Notes: a model not told the origin generated them from the sequence alone. Shown: positions 1 through 9,183, counted from the first letter of the stretch. The stretch is DNA of 64,000 nucleotides from CAVYXZ01 sp965223835 (GCA_965223835.1 CBDCXQ010000001.1:744001-808000); one strand, 5' to 3'. Numbers and translations are program-made.

Positions 1-38
1 TAACATTACCGTAAATTTCTGTCGCAGGAGATTTACGA

Positions 39-2255
39 ATGGCTACCATTGCCCAGCCCACAACGACTGATAAGTTACAGGCATTGCCCTGGAGCATTGC
101 CGGGAACGCGGCGAATACGGTGTTTGTGCAGTTCACCTATTTTGGCCCGGTATTTGTGCTGTTCCTCAGTGAACTCAACATCAGCAAGACGCAGATCGGT
201 TTTTTGCTCTCATTGTTCCCATTTATGGGGTTGATCGCGCTGTTTATTGCGCCAGCGGTGGCGCGTTTCGGTTATAAGCGCACCTATCTCACCTTCTGGG
301 GGCTGCGTAAAGCGGTTACGCTGGGGTTGCTTTTCGTGCCGCTGGTTTTGAATCAGTTTGGGCCGGAAGCGGTCGTCCTGTATATCACGTTTATCATTGG
401 TGGATTTGGCCTGTGCCGGGCGATTGCTGAGACGGGTTATTATCCCTGGATTCAGGAGTTTGTGCCGGGGTCTATACGGGGAAAATGGTCGGCAACCAAT
501 AACGTTTTTGGGAGTCTGGTTGGTGTAGTCGCGGTAGCTGTTGCCAGCTTTGTTTTGAGCCAGTCGGACCAATTGGAACGCTTCACGCTATTGATCGCGA
601 TTGGGATAGCATTCGGATTTCTCGCGTTATGGATGTTCACCCATATTCCGGGTGGTGCGCCGATCAAAGGGCCGGATGCACCGCGTATGCGCTACCGTGA
701 TATGCTGGTAGCGATACGCGACGGCAATCTGTTGCTATATCTGGCGGGCATTGCGCTGATGACGTTTGGCACCGGACCGCTGTTCTCTTTTATCCCGATT
801 TTTATGGAAGAGCAAGTCGGCCTGGCCGATAGCAATATCGTGCTGCTGCAAACGGCGGCGCTGGTGGGCGCGTTGATGTCGTCTTATTTGTTGGGTTGGT
901 CAGCCGATCGTTATGGCAGCAAGCCCGTGATGCTTATGGGTGTGGTGTTGAAAATGCTGCTGCCGGTCGGGTGGTTGCTCATGCCGCGTAATGCCGAATC
1001 CAGTATCGTCTTTGCCCTGGCGATTGCGCTCTTGCAGGGTATCTCCGGGATCGCCTGGATGGTCGGGTCGGGCCGGTTATTATTTGTCAATGTCGTGCCG
1101 CCTGAGAAAAAATCACAATATATGGCGGTGTATTATGCCGCGATTGGCATAATTGGCGGGTTCAGCCAATTGTCTGGCGGGCGTTTGCTGGATGCGTTTT
1201 CAGGAATTAGTGGGCAGTTCGCCTTCGTGATACTCGATCCGTTCACGCCGCTCATGATTGGTGGGATCCTCTTACCTCTGTTGAGTATCATGCTATTTCG
1301 GCGTGTCAAAGCCGATGGTGCGGTAAGCGTGACCGAATTCGCCAGCCTGTTTGTACAGGGTAATCCAATTTATGCGCTGGAAACGATGGTGCGCTACTAT
1401 CGCGCCCGGGATGAACAGGCCGCTGTAAACCTGACAGAGCGGATGGGGCAAGCGCATAGCCCCTTAACAGTGGATGAACTGCTCGAAGCGCTGGCGGACC
1501 CACGTTTTAATGTGCGTTTCGAAGCGATCATTTCCATTGCGCGCACCAAGCCGCATCCCCGTTTGACCGAAGCGTTAGTTGAATTTGTTGGTGGCACCGA
1601 ACTGTCGTTGAGCAATGTCGCGGCCTGGGCGTTAGGTCGTTTGGGGGATGAAGCGGCGCTGCCCGCATTACGCGAGGGACTGGACTCCAATTACAAATCA
1701 GTACAGGCGCATTCCGCTCGTGCGCTGGGGACGTTGCGCGATCAAGCATCGAAGCCGGAATTGCTTGGCCGATTGCAAACGGAATCCGACAAAGGCTTAC
1801 GGATGGCCTATGCCCATGCACTGGGCAACCTGCAAGCCACTGCTGCCATTGAGAGTCTGTTTGCGATGATGGGTGAATTTGACAATGATGGGGCGCGGTT
1901 GGAACTGGCGCTCTCGTTGGCCCGGATGACCGGCCAGGAGCAGCACTTTGTACGCCTGCTGCGGCAGATGCGCAGCGACCTGGGCACGGCGGTGGCCCAG
2001 GAATTGCTCCACCTGAAGAAACAACTCTTAGACGCGGGCGTGGATGAAGCCCGGTTTACCGAGTGTATGGACACTTTTGCCCGGGAAAACTTGCCAAAAG
2101 GGGTGGAACTTTTTGTGCAGATGTTGCGCATACTGGATACTGATGACAGTTTGCGGGCGCGTCTACTACGGGGTTGTGCCGATGGCCTGGAAGAATTTGG
2201 TACTGAGCGGCTGCAATATGTCGTGCTGGCCCTTCACGTGCTACATGTCTCTTGA
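39..2255 (+). CDS. MFS transporter with C-terminal HEAT-repeat domain (copy 1)
   Basis: 738 aa. Residues about 15-425 form a 12-helix major facilitator superfamily domain, with the DRYGSKP loop near residue 288 matching the MFS inter-helix signature. From about residue 465 to the end the protein is soluble and built of alpha-helical HEAT/PBS-type repeats (units such as ALADPRFNVRFEAI, AAWALGRLGDEAALPAL and YAHALGNLQATAAIESL). Ordinary MFS proteins end near 400-450 aa, so this is a fusion with a cytoplasmic scaffold of about 270 aa. AGGAG lies about 8 nt before the ATG. A paralogue with the same architecture follows 271 bp downstream, and a sugar-degradation region follows that. Substrate unknown; a sugar or glycoside is an inference from context. 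The HEAT part may dock a partner or regulate transport. Confidence 0.85.
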   Translation: MATIAQPTTTDKLQALPWSIAGNAANTVFVQFTYFGPVFVLFLSELNISKTQIGFLLSLFPFMGLIALFIAPAVARFGYKRTYLTFWGLRKAVTLGLLFVPLVLNQFGPEAVVLYITFIIGGFGLCRAIAETGYYPWIQEFVPGSIRGKWSATNNVFGSLVGVVAVAVASFVLSQSDQLERFTLLIAIGIAFGFLALWMFTHIPGGAPIKGPDAPRMRYRDMLVAIRDGNLLLYLAGIALMTFGTGPLFSFIPIFMEEQVGLADSNIVLLQTAALVGALMSSYLLGWSADRYGSKPVMLMGVVLKMLLPVGWLLMPRNAESSIVFALAIALLQGISGIAWMVGSGRLLFVNVVPPEKKSQYMAVYYAAIGIIGGFSQLSGGRLLDAFSGISGQFAFVILDPFTPLMIGGILLPLLSIMLFRRVKADGAVSVTEFASLFVQGNPIYALETMVRYYRARDEQAAVNLTERMGQAHSPLTVDELLEALADPRFNVRFEAIISIARTKPHPRLTEALVEFVGGTELSLSNVAAWALGRLGDEAALPALREGLDSNYKSVQAHSARALGTLRDQASKPELLGRLQTESDKGLRMAYAHALGNLQATAAIESLFAMMGEFDNDGARLELALSLARMTGQEQHFVRLLRQMRSDLGTAVAQELLHLKKQLLDAGVDEARFTECMDTFARENLPKGVELFVQMLRILDTDDSLRARLLRGCADGLEEFGTERLQYVVLALHVLHVS

Positions 2256-2341
2256 ATGGCAGCATGAATTGATTGAATGAATCTCCTCTAAACCAAATAA
2301 TGTATTGATGTTACGCAGATTCACACGAGTTTGTACCCAAA

Positions 2342-2361
2342 CAGTGGGTTTAACCCCACTG
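2342..2361. repeat. hairpin downstream of MFS copy 1
   Basis: CAGTGGG (2342-2348) pairs perfectly with CCCACTG (2355-2361) over a 6-nt loop. It lies 87 bp after the first MFS stop codon. No T-run follows, so it may be an mRNA-processing hairpin or a Rho-type barrier rather than an intrinsic terminator. Confidence 0.35.
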
Positions 2362-2441
2362 CCTACAAGCACAAGGTGCGTAAGGTCAGTAATGTATTGC
2401 GGGTGCTGGGTAAAATGTGACACATCAGGCTAAAATATCTC

Positions 2442-2468
2442 TGTCAGGGACAGCAAATCCCCCTGACA
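2442..2468. promoter_or_regulatory. 8-bp inverted repeat upstream of MFS copy 2
   Basis: TGTCAGGG (2442-2449) and CCCTGACA (2461-2468) are perfect inverted arms separated by 11 nt, about 58 nt before the second MFS start. This may be an operator or a 5'-UTR hairpin. No repressor gene adjoins it. Confidence 0.3.
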
Positions 2469-2526
2469 CTCACCAGTAAATTTCGCTACCATTGAGTCGT
2501 TTGTATCTTGCCCGAAAGGACGGCTC

Positions 2527-4764
2527 ATGACTGCCGCTGCACCGACCACGACAGAAAAAATTAATGCCCTGCCCTGGAGTCTGGCGGCAGGGTCTGCCAA
2601 CTCAATTTTTGCCCAGTTCATCTATTTTGGTCCGGTTTTTGTATTATTCCTCAGCGACTTGAATATCAGCAGTGCGCAGATTGGATTCTTGCTCTCACTG
2701 TTGCCCTTTATGGGCCTGATTGCGCTATTTATCACGCCCCAGGTTGCCCGCTTTGGTTATAAACGCACCTTCATTACATTTTTTGCCCTGCGCAAAGCGA
2801 TTACGGCGCTTTTGTTGATGGTACCCTGGGTGGTGATGCAGTTTGGCGCTGAGATTACGCTGGCCTTCGTCGCAGTTATTGTGATTGGTTTTGGCTTGAG
2901 TAAAGCGATTTCAGAGACCGGCTATTTCCCCTGGGTACAGGAATTTATTCCAGGTTCGATACGGGGTAAGTACACGGCGTCGGCTCACATTTTCGCCAGC
3001 CTGACCGCCATTGGTGCCGTGAGTGTGAGCAGCTATGTTTTGGGCTTGTCCGGCGGGCTGGAGCGCTACCAGTTTTTGTTTGTTGCCGGGGTCATTTTTG
3101 GGTTGTTGTCGGTCTGGCTTTACACGCATGTGCCGGGTGGTGCCCCGCAGGCGGGTACGACCGCGCCTGCCACAACGTATCGGGACCTGTGGCGGACGGC
3201 CCGCGACAATAATCTGCTTTTTTATCTGGCGGGCATTGCCCTGCTAACGTTTGGAACGGGGCCATTATTTTCGTTTTTGCCGCTCTTTATGACCGAACAG
3301 ATTGGCCTCAGCGAAAGTCAGGTGGTTCTGCTAGCCACCTCGACCCTCATCGGCGGGCTGGTGTTGTCGAATCTGCTGGGTTGGTCGGCAGATCGTTATG
3401 GCAGCAAGCCAGTCATGATCGTGGGTATCGTGTTGCTGATGACTTTGCCGGTGGGCTGGTTGTTGCTGCCTCGGGCAAGTGTTGCCAGCCTGCCACTGGC
3501 CCTGGCAATTGCCTTTTTTCAAGGGATTGCGGGCACCGCCTGGATGGTCGGTTCGGGCCGATTGCTGTTCGTGAGCGTCGTGCCGGCTGATCGTAAGGGC
3601 CAGTATATGGCGGTTTATTATGCGGCTATTGGTATTATGGGTGGGGTGAGTCAGGTGGTCGGTGGCAATTTGCTGGATGCTTTTGGCAGCATTTCAGGCC
3701 AGATCTGGTTCGTAACCCTGGATCGTTTTACACCACTGATTATCGCCGGCATCCTGCTACCTGGTCTGAGTCTGCTGGTTTTTCGGCGGGTTCGGGCCGA
3801 TAGTCCGGTTACAGCGGGTGAATATGCCGGGATGTTTATTCAGGGCAACCCCATCCTGGCGCTGGAGAGCCTGGGGCGCTTCTATCGGGCGCGCGATGAA
3901 CGCTCCATGGTGGCGATGACCGAACGGCTCGGCCTGACTCATAGCCCGTTGACCGTCGAAGAATTGCTCGAGGCGCTGGCGGACCCGCGTTTTAACGTGC
4001 GTTATGAAGCGATTATTTCGATGGCACGGATGCCAGCGCATCCCCGACTAACCGAAGCCCTTACGCACATTTTGCTGGGCACCGAATTATCGTTGAGCAA
4101 TGTCACGGCCTGGGCGTTGGGGCGCATCGGCGATCCGGCAGCGGTTCCGGCGCTCATGATTGGTCTGGACTCGAATTATCGCTCAGTTCGTGCCCATTGT
4201 GCGCGGGCATTGGGCACGCTCAAAGCACAGGAAGTGACTGATCTACTGCTCGAACGTCTGCAAACTGAAACGGACAAAGGCCTGCAGATGGCTTATGCGG
4301 CTGCGTTGGGTAACTTGCAGGCGACCTCAGCGATCGAAACCTTGCACCGGCTATTGCGCCAGACGACTAATGAAGGTGCACGGATGGAATTGGCCCTGGC
4401 ATTGGCACGGATGGTCGGGCAGGAAAATCGGTTTGTCAGTCTGCTGCGGCGACTGCGCACTGATCCCGGAACAACCGCCGCCCAGGAATTGCTGCACGTA
4501 CGGCGGCAGTTAAGACGATCCGCTGCGCCGGATTTAATGGACTCCTTGCAATTTGCTTCCGACGCTTTTGCGGCTGAAGATCTGGCAGCGGGCGTTGTCC
4601 GATTGACCGACAGCTTAGGGTTGATAGCGGCTGATACGTATTTTCCTGGTGTCGCGCACCAACTTCTGCAACACTGCGCTGCAGACCTGACCGAATATGG
4701 CGTAGAGCGGGTTGAATTGCTGGTCCTGATCCTGCATGTTTTGCACGTGGGTCAATGGAAGTGA
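2527..4764 (+). CDS. MFS transporter with C-terminal HEAT-repeat domain (copy 2)
   Basis: 745 aa, clearly a tandem paralogue of the upstream gene. It has the same N-terminal pattern (INALPWSLA, YFGPVFVLFLSDLNIS), the same DRYGSKPVM loop near residue 288 and the same HEAT-repeat tail (EALADPRFNVRYEAII, AWALGRIGDPAAVPAL, AYAAALGNLQATSAIE). Twelve membrane helices occupy about residues 15-425 and the repeats about 465-740. The start follows GAAAGGA and ATG. Conservation runs along the whole length, so the HEAT extension is inherited as part of the protein and is not a recent fusion in one copy. The following gene is a GH172-family hydrolase 81 bp away, which fits uptake of the products of that enzyme, but the substrate is not shown by sequence. 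Confidence 0.85.
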   Translation: MTAAAPTTTEKINALPWSLAAGSANSIFAQFIYFGPVFVLFLSDLNISSAQIGFLLSLLPFMGLIALFITPQVARFGYKRTFITFFALRKAITALLLMVPWVVMQFGAEITLAFVAVIVIGFGLSKAISETGYFPWVQEFIPGSIRGKYTASAHIFASLTAIGAVSVSSYVLGLSGGLERYQFLFVAGVIFGLLSVWLYTHVPGGAPQAGTTAPATTYRDLWRTARDNNLLFYLAGIALLTFGTGPLFSFLPLFMTEQIGLSESQVVLLATSTLIGGLVLSNLLGWSADRYGSKPVMIVGIVLLMTLPVGWLLLPRASVASLPLALAIAFFQGIAGTAWMVGSGRLLFVSVVPADRKGQYMAVYYAAIGIMGGVSQVVGGNLLDAFGSISGQIWFVTLDRFTPLIIAGILLPGLSLLVFRRVRADSPVTAGEYAGMFIQGNPILALESLGRFYRARDERSMVAMTERLGLTHSPLTVEELLEALADPRFNVRYEAIISMARMPAHPRLTEALTHILLGTELSLSNVTAWALGRIGDPAAVPALMIGLDSNYRSVRAHCARALGTLKAQEVTDLLLERLQTETDKGLQMAYAAALGNLQATSAIETLHRLLRQTTNEGARMELALALARMVGQENRFVSLLRRLRTDPGTTAAQELLHVRRQLRRSAAPDLMDSLQFASDAFAAEDLAAGVVRLTDSLGLIAADTYFPGVAHQLLQHCAADLTEYGVERVELLVLILHVLHVGQWK

Positions 4765-4845
4765 AGCAAAGCGCAAAGCCACAGTATTTCCCAGTAAGGG
4801 ATAGGCGGTACAATCGGGCAATATTAACCAACAGGAGTGAAGCGT

Positions 4846-5931
4846 ATGTCTGAATTCAATGGGTTGGGCTTGCACCTCGGCAATTTGTCACGGTTATCCA
4901 GGGCTAAAAGCCGGTCCATCAGCCCGGAAAACTTTACCGGCGAAAAGGGGAAGGGGGCGCTGGCAACCGATGGTACGGGCGCGAATGCTGCTCGTGATCT
5001 GGGGCCGGGTTGGAAGGTATCGCCGTCGGTGCGAATCGAAGCTGGCGAGACGTTCACGCTGGCCGAAATTGGTGGGCCGGGTGCGATCCAGCAAATCTGG
5101 ATGACACCCACCGGTCGCTGGCGCTTTTCGATTCTGCGCATCTACTGGGACGATTCGGAAACACCATCAGTGGAATGTCCGGTAGGGGATTTCTTCGCCT
5201 GTGGCTGGGGGGAGTTTGCGCAGGTGAGTTCGCTGCCCATCTGCGTCAATCCCGGCAGTGCCTTCAATTCCTACTGGGAGATGCCGTTTCGGAAAAAATG
5301 CCGCATTACGATGACCAACATTGCTGAGTCGGACATGAAACTTTATTATCAGATCAACTATGTGTTGACCGATGTGCCAGATGATGCGGCTTATTTCCAT
5401 GCCCAGTTTCGCCGGACCAACCCGGTGCCCTATAAGGATGTCTACACCATTTTGGATGGTGTAAAAGGTCAGGGGCATTTTGTCGGCACCTATGTCGCCT
5501 GGGGATCAAACAACAACGGCTGGTGGGGTGAAGGCGAGGTCAAATTTTTCCTGGATGGCGACGAGCATCCGACGATTTGTGGGACTGGGACCGAAGATTA
5601 TTTTTGTGGCTCCTACAACTTTGATCCATCGCCCCGGCACAATGAAGGCTATGTCACCTACACCACGCCCTATGCCGGGTTCCATCAAGTGATTCGACCC
5701 GATACTGACTATCGCTCGCAGTTGCGCCTGGGCATGTACCGCTGGCACATTGTTGATCCGATTCGGTTTGAAGCCGATCTCAAAGTAACGATGCAGGCGC
5801 TGGGTTGGGGCTATAATGGGCGTTATCTGCCGCTGCAAGATGACATCGCGTCGGTGGCCCACTGGTACCAGACGCTGCCGCATGCGCCATTTCCTGCTCT
5901 GCCAGACCGCGATCAGTTAATGATTATCTGA
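4846..5931 (+). CDS. DUF2961 / GH172-family glycoside hydrolase
   Basis: 361 aa from the ATG at 4846. An in-frame GTG at 4837 overlaps the AGGAG at 4833-4837, so the ATG with 8-nt spacing is preferred. The family signature GTGTEDYF is near residue 246, with PVGDFFACG near 110 and NSYWEMPFRK near 145, all typical of DUF2961. Members of this family (GH172) form jelly-roll oligomers; characterised ones act on difructose dianhydride or alpha-D-arabino/fructofuranosides using Glu residues, and the Glu of GTGTEDYF is a likely catalytic one. No signal peptide is visible, so it probably works in the cytosol on an imported saccharide. The two MFS genes upstream may supply that substrate (inference). 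Confidence 0.85.
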   Translation: MSEFNGLGLHLGNLSRLSRAKSRSISPENFTGEKGKGALATDGTGANAARDLGPGWKVSPSVRIEAGETFTLAEIGGPGAIQQIWMTPTGRWRFSILRIYWDDSETPSVECPVGDFFACGWGEFAQVSSLPICVNPGSAFNSYWEMPFRKKCRITMTNIAESDMKLYYQINYVLTDVPDDAAYFHAQFRRTNPVPYKDVYTILDGVKGQGHFVGTYVAWGSNNNGWWGEGEVKFFLDGDEHPTICGTGTEDYFCGSYNFDPSPRHNEGYVTYTTPYAGFHQVIRPDTDYRSQLRLGMYRWHIVDPIRFEADLKVTMQALGWGYNGRYLPLQDDIASVAHWYQTLPHAPFPALPDRDQLMII

Positions 5932-5964
5932 TTTGTTAGATTTTCACTCGTTGGTATGAGAAAT

Positions 5965-5990
5965 ATGGGCCAATGCGTGCACTGGCCCAT
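5965..5990. terminator. bidirectional terminator-like hairpin
   Basis: ATGGGCCA (5965-5972) and TGGCCCAT (5983-5990) form a perfect 8-bp stem over a 10-nt loop. It lies between the convergent GH172 (+) and redoxin (-) genes. The minus-strand exit is moderately T-rich; the plus-strand exit is not. Confidence 0.5.
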
Positions 5991-6004
5991 CACATGATGC
6001 TAAG

Positions 6005-6544
6005 CTAACTGGCTTTCCATTTGATGGTGCAGCCTTTGGGCGGGGTCTGCTGGGTGACCGGGCTTTTGCCCGCCAGCACCGCGTCGAGTGCTTCGCGCAG
6101 GTAGGCCGATTGGACGGCAGCGGGATCTTCGCCATTGTCATCCACCGCGCCGTGATATTGCAAATTGCCAGAACCGTCAAACAGGAAGACTTCCGGCGTG
6201 CGTTCCGCACCATAGGCCCGTGCCACATCCTGCGATTCATCGTGCAGATACGGGATTTTGTAGCCTTTTTCGGCAGCGCGTTCCTTCATCTTGTCGAAGC
6301 TGTCACCCGGATGGCTGACCGAGTCATTGGCGTTGATCGCCAGCACCTGTACACCCTTGCCACCATAATCGACCTGAATCTGGTTGATACGATCTTCCCA
6401 GGCCTGTGCCCAGGGACAATGATTGCAGGTGAAGACCACGACGACAGCGTTTTTGTCGCCATAATCGGCCAGGGAATAGGTATTCCCATCAACACCAGGT
6501 AGGCTGAACGAAACGGCAGTTGCGCCAGGGGTTAAAGCGGTCAT
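6005..6544 (-). CDS. thioredoxin-family redoxin (AhpC/TSA or TlpA-like)
   Basis: 179 aa. Thioredoxin fold with the redox motif C40-N-H-C43-P in the context VVVFTCNHCPWAQAWEDRI, followed by a cis-Pro region (GAERTPEVFLFD). The CNHCP form is typical of a widespread bacterial redoxin group annotated AhpC/TSA or thioredoxin-like. No signal peptide or membrane anchor, so cytosolic; it probably reduces or isomerises disulfides or acts as a peroxidase (family inference). It sits 3 bp downstream of a second thioredoxin-fold gene on the same strand, so the two are probably one operon. Confidence 0.85.
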   Translation of the reverse strand: MTALTPGATAVSFSLPGVDGNTYSLADYGDKNAVVVVFTCNHCPWAQAWEDRINQIQVDYGGKGVQVLAINANDSVSHPGDSFDKMKERAAEKGYKIPYLHDESQDVARAYGAERTPEVFLFDGSGNLQYHGAVDDNGEDPAAVQSAYLREALDAVLAGKSPVTQQTPPKGCTIKWKAS

Positions 6545-6547
6545 TGC

Positions 6548-6871
6548 TTATTCCTCCAATTGAATAAATTTTTCAAGGGCGCTACGGAGCATGGGGAGTG
6601 TTGGCAGTGGCGAGATGCGGCCATCTTCCAGACGGTAGGCGCGACAGGTCAGGCTGTAGTAGGCGTCTGCCGGGGGTGGGATGATGTCCTGCCCGTCGAC
6701 CAGAAACGTCGGCGACCCGACAAAGCGCAATGCTTGCGCTTGTTCGTCCGTCTCAACCTTGATGATCTCGATTTTGGCTTCCAGGTCAATCTCGCGCATC
6801 GCCTGTCGCAGGCGTGACAGCCCGTCTTCGTGTGATGGACACTGTTCGTAATATAAAAATTGCAATTGCAT
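6548..6871 (-). CDS. thioredoxin-like small protein with single-Cys CPSH motif
   Basis: 107 aa from the ATG at 6871, preceded by GGGAGCAGGG. A longer in-frame start at 6931 is rejected because the added residues do not look conserved. The protein begins with a thioredoxin-like strand (MQLQFLYYEQCPSHEDG) and has the cis-Pro segment FVGSPTFLVDGQDI. The usual CxxC is reduced to C11-P-S-H14, a monothiol variant found in small thioredoxin-fold proteins near mercury or alkylmercury lyase-like families. It is translated just ahead of the redoxin gene (3 bp gap) and may be its partner. Substrate unknown. Confidence 0.7.
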   Translation of the reverse strand: MQLQFLYYEQCPSHEDGLSRLRQAMREIDLEAKIEIIKVETDEQAQALRFVGSPTFLVDGQDIIPPPADAYYSLTCRAYRLEDGRISPLPTLPMLRSALEKFIQLEE

Positions 6872-7000
6872 ATTGCCCTGCTCCCACACGTTCCACACCC
6901 AAAAGATAACGACATGGTGCCAGATGTTCAAGTCGGTTGGACCAAATTGGTGTTATACTCCGCCTGCGATGGTTCTTTTTTAATCAGGAGTTAATCCTTT

Positions 7001-7495
7001 ATGCCCCCGCTGAGTTACTTTCATTTCAGCTTCACCGTCTCTGATATTGACCAGTCGGTTGATTTCTATGGCAACAAGATCGGCCTTAAGCTGGTCCACC
7101 GGATGGTGCATGACCAGGCCTACACCAGCACGCAAATCGGTTTTGCCAATGCATTGCTGAAAGTGGCACTGTTTACACTCGACGATATGCCGCAGGGAAA
7201 TTCACCATCCGGCCATTTTCTTGAGTTGATCGAATATGCGCGTCCACGCGGTGAGCCGATTGATACCAGCACGAATCGGCCCGGCGTCGGGCATCTGGCA
7301 TTTCAAACGCTGGATATTCAAGCAGAATTCGAGCGCCTCAAAGGGCTGGGTGTGCGCTTTAAATCCGAAGCACCTGTCAAGATCACGCACGGACGGCATA
7401 CAGGTGGTTGGACCTGCTATTTCCTGGACCCGGATAACATTACGCTGGAAATGGTGCAGCTACCAGTCCCGTTCGAACCGGATGATTTGCCCTAA
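7001..7495 (+). CDS. VOC-superfamily protein (glyoxalase/dioxygenase fold)
   Basis: 164 aa. One VOC module pair: N-terminal half starts YFHFSFTVSDIDQSVDFYGNK, and the second half has GVGHLAFQTLDIQAEFERLK and ends CYFLDPDNITLEMVQL. These are the standard betaalphabetabetabeta repeats, with candidate metal ligands at H8, H and E in SGHFLELIE, and the E of ITLEMVQ. Members include glyoxalase I, methylmalonyl-CoA epimerase and extradiol dioxygenases; sequence alone does not decide which. It converges with the SDR gene at 7499 with only 3 bp between stop codons. Confidence 0.8.
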   Translation: MPPLSYFHFSFTVSDIDQSVDFYGNKIGLKLVHRMVHDQAYTSTQIGFANALLKVALFTLDDMPQGNSPSGHFLELIEYARPRGEPIDTSTNRPGVGHLAFQTLDIQAEFERLKGLGVRFKSEAPVKITHGRHTGGWTCYFLDPDNITLEMVQLPVPFEPDDLP

Positions 7496-7498
7496 GTG

Positions 7499-8254
7499 TT
7501 ACTGTAACATGGAAGTCGCGCCACCATCAACGACCAGCAGGGTGCCGGTTGTCCAACTGGCTGCCGGTGACGCGAGATACACGACCGCCCCGACCAGATC
7601 ATCCGGCTGTCCAATTCGCCCTGCCGGTGTGCCCGCCGCGAGTTTTTCCCGCAGTCCGGGCACGCTGAGTCGGTCGCGGTTCAGGTCAGTTTCAATGGTG
7701 CCGGGCAGGACGGCGTTGCAGGTGATGCCATGTGGCCCGAGACTGAGGGCCATGCTCTTGATGAGCAGGTTCACCCCCGCTTTTGAAGCGCAGTAATGGG
7801 CTTGCTGGGTACCGCCTACCATGCTCGAAATCGAACTGGTGGCGATGATACGTCCTCTGGCACTGCGCTCAACCATGTGGCGAGCGACGGCCTGTGATAC
7901 TAAAAATACACCCTTGAGATTCACGTCCAGCGTGCGGTCCCAGGTGGCTTCAGAAATATCGAGAAAGTCATAAAACGGGCAGATTCCGGCGTTGCAAACC
8001 AGCACGTCGATCTGCCCAAATCTGTCGATGACCTGCTGCACCATTAAGTTGACCTGGCGGGAATCGGCGACATCGGCCTCAATCGCAATCGCATCAACAC
8101 CCTCTAGCTGTGCAATTGTTTGCGCCGCATTGTCGGCATCGTTGAAATGGACAATAGCGATATGGGTTGCGCCGTCCCTTGCCAGGCCGCGCGCCATCGC
8201 CGCCCCAATGCCGCGTGATGCACCGGTAATCAGTGCCACTCGTTTTTCGGTCAT
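7499..8254 (-). CDS. SDR-family NAD(P)-dependent oxidoreductase
   Basis: 251 aa, the usual length for a classical short-chain dehydrogenase. TGASRGIG (10-17) binds the dinucleotide, NAG occurs in LVCNAGICPFYDF, and the catalytic Ser-Tyr-Lys lies around S141-Y154-K158 (ATSSISS, then YCASK). Annotated relatives include 3-oxoacyl-ACP reductases and sugar dehydrogenases. In this sugar-acid neighbourhood an aldose or 2-keto-3-deoxy-sugar-acid dehydrogenase role is plausible but inferred. It is 3 bp downstream of the MBL-fold gene on the same strand, so the pair is probably co-transcribed. Confidence 0.85.
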   Translation of the reverse strand: MTEKRVALITGASRGIGAAMARGLARDGATHIAIVHFNDADNAAQTIAQLEGVDAIAIEADVADSRQVNLMVQQVIDRFGQIDVLVCNAGICPFYDFLDISEATWDRTLDVNLKGVFLVSQAVARHMVERSARGRIIATSSISSMVGGTQQAHYCASKAGVNLLIKSMALSLGPHGITCNAVLPGTIETDLNRDRLSVPGLREKLAAGTPAGRIGQPDDLVGAVVYLASPAASWTTGTLLVVDGGATSMLQ

Positions 8255-8257
8255 GAT

Positions 8258-9052
8258 CTAGTAGCCTATCTGCCCGTTGGGATGATCGTCCAGCACACGA
8301 GGATCATACATCGGAACCAGGATGTCGGCTTCTTCCCGAATACGTGCGTAAGCGTCTAACGCTTCATACATATTTTCGTTGATGCCCAGGATGCGGTTTT
8401 CGGTGATGTGTTCATAGCGGAACATACAGTCGGAGAAGATTACCTGACCAGCGCTGGTCTGTACTTTGATTGCTACCGAACTGCGGTGGTGGGTGCCGAC
8501 CCAGAAGACATGAATCCCCGGCAAGAAGGGGTGCTCGTTCTTGAGCATGTTAACCCGGTCCCAGGCGTCGATAAATATATAATGGATCAGGCGTGGGATG
8601 AGGCACATATGCAATATATCGTGGGGATGAGGTTTATAACGGGGCGCGAACAAATCGGCCCAACCATCACGATTAACCCAGATTTGCGCATTCGGGAATT
8701 TATCCAGGCCGCCGGTCGCATATGATTGGATTGGCGTGAGGATAATGTGATCGATCGCTTCCGGGGTGACACCGACTGCTGCGAGGCGATTCTCAATATG
8801 ATCTTCCTCGGTGACGACCAATTGATGGCGTCCCTTGCTGCCTTCACCCCAGATGCTGTTGAGCCAGTCCAGTTTATCTACTGGTGGGCCGGTATTGACG
8901 AGAATAGTTTGCCCCCCACCACGAATCAACATGGCATACACGTTCAAGGGTTCCCACTGGTCGTCCCCGAAATTGGACATCCAGTAGATTTCTGCTCCCG
9001 CTGTCTCCGGGAAACGGCCTACTTTTAAAACATCAACTTGATAATCCAACAC
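8258..9052 (-). CDS. MBL-fold protein with degenerate metal site (AHL-lactonase-like)
   Basis: 264 aa. Overall pattern is the metallo-beta-lactamase fold of the N-acyl homoserine lactonase group (ILVNTGPP near 50-57, IDHIILT before the active loop, VIFSDCMF later). The canonical HxHxDH loop that should follow IILT reads P107-I-Q-S-Y-A112, so all four HxHxDH ligands are absent. The late PGHD ligand reads PMYD. One His in GTHHRSS and the Asp of FSDC remain. Either the protein is a pseudo-enzyme or it uses another chemistry. Start is GTG at 9052 or TTG at 9049; GGGAG spacing fits the TTG slightly better. It leads the SDR gene, as a lactonase would in an oxidative sugar pathway, but catalysis is doubtful. 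Confidence 0.75.
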   Translation of the reverse strand: MLDYQVDVLKVGRFPETAGAEIYWMSNFGDDQWEPLNVYAMLIRGGGQTILVNTGPPVDKLDWLNSIWGEGSKGRHQLVVTEEDHIENRLAAVGVTPEAIDHIILTPIQSYATGGLDKFPNAQIWVNRDGWADLFAPRYKPHPHDILHMCLIPRLIHYIFIDAWDRVNMLKNEHPFLPGIHVFWVGTHHRSSVAIKVQTSAGQVIFSDCMFRYEHITENRILGINENMYEALDAYARIREEADILVPMYDPRVLDDHPNGQIGY

Positions 9053-9183
9053 ATAACTCCCTTACAAAAAGTAGAATAGTTACCTGGAATCATACTCAGG
9101 AGCAACCCGGTATTGCAAATCGCATGGGGGCGGGGAAACGATAGCGTTGTGGGGTGGCCGTTCGTGCCCGGTAATGATTGTAG

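Noticed and set aside
210..667. Minus-strand ORFs inside the first MFS gene
   Set aside because: They are mirror frames of a clear membrane-protein gene, with atypical composition and no ribosome-binding sites.
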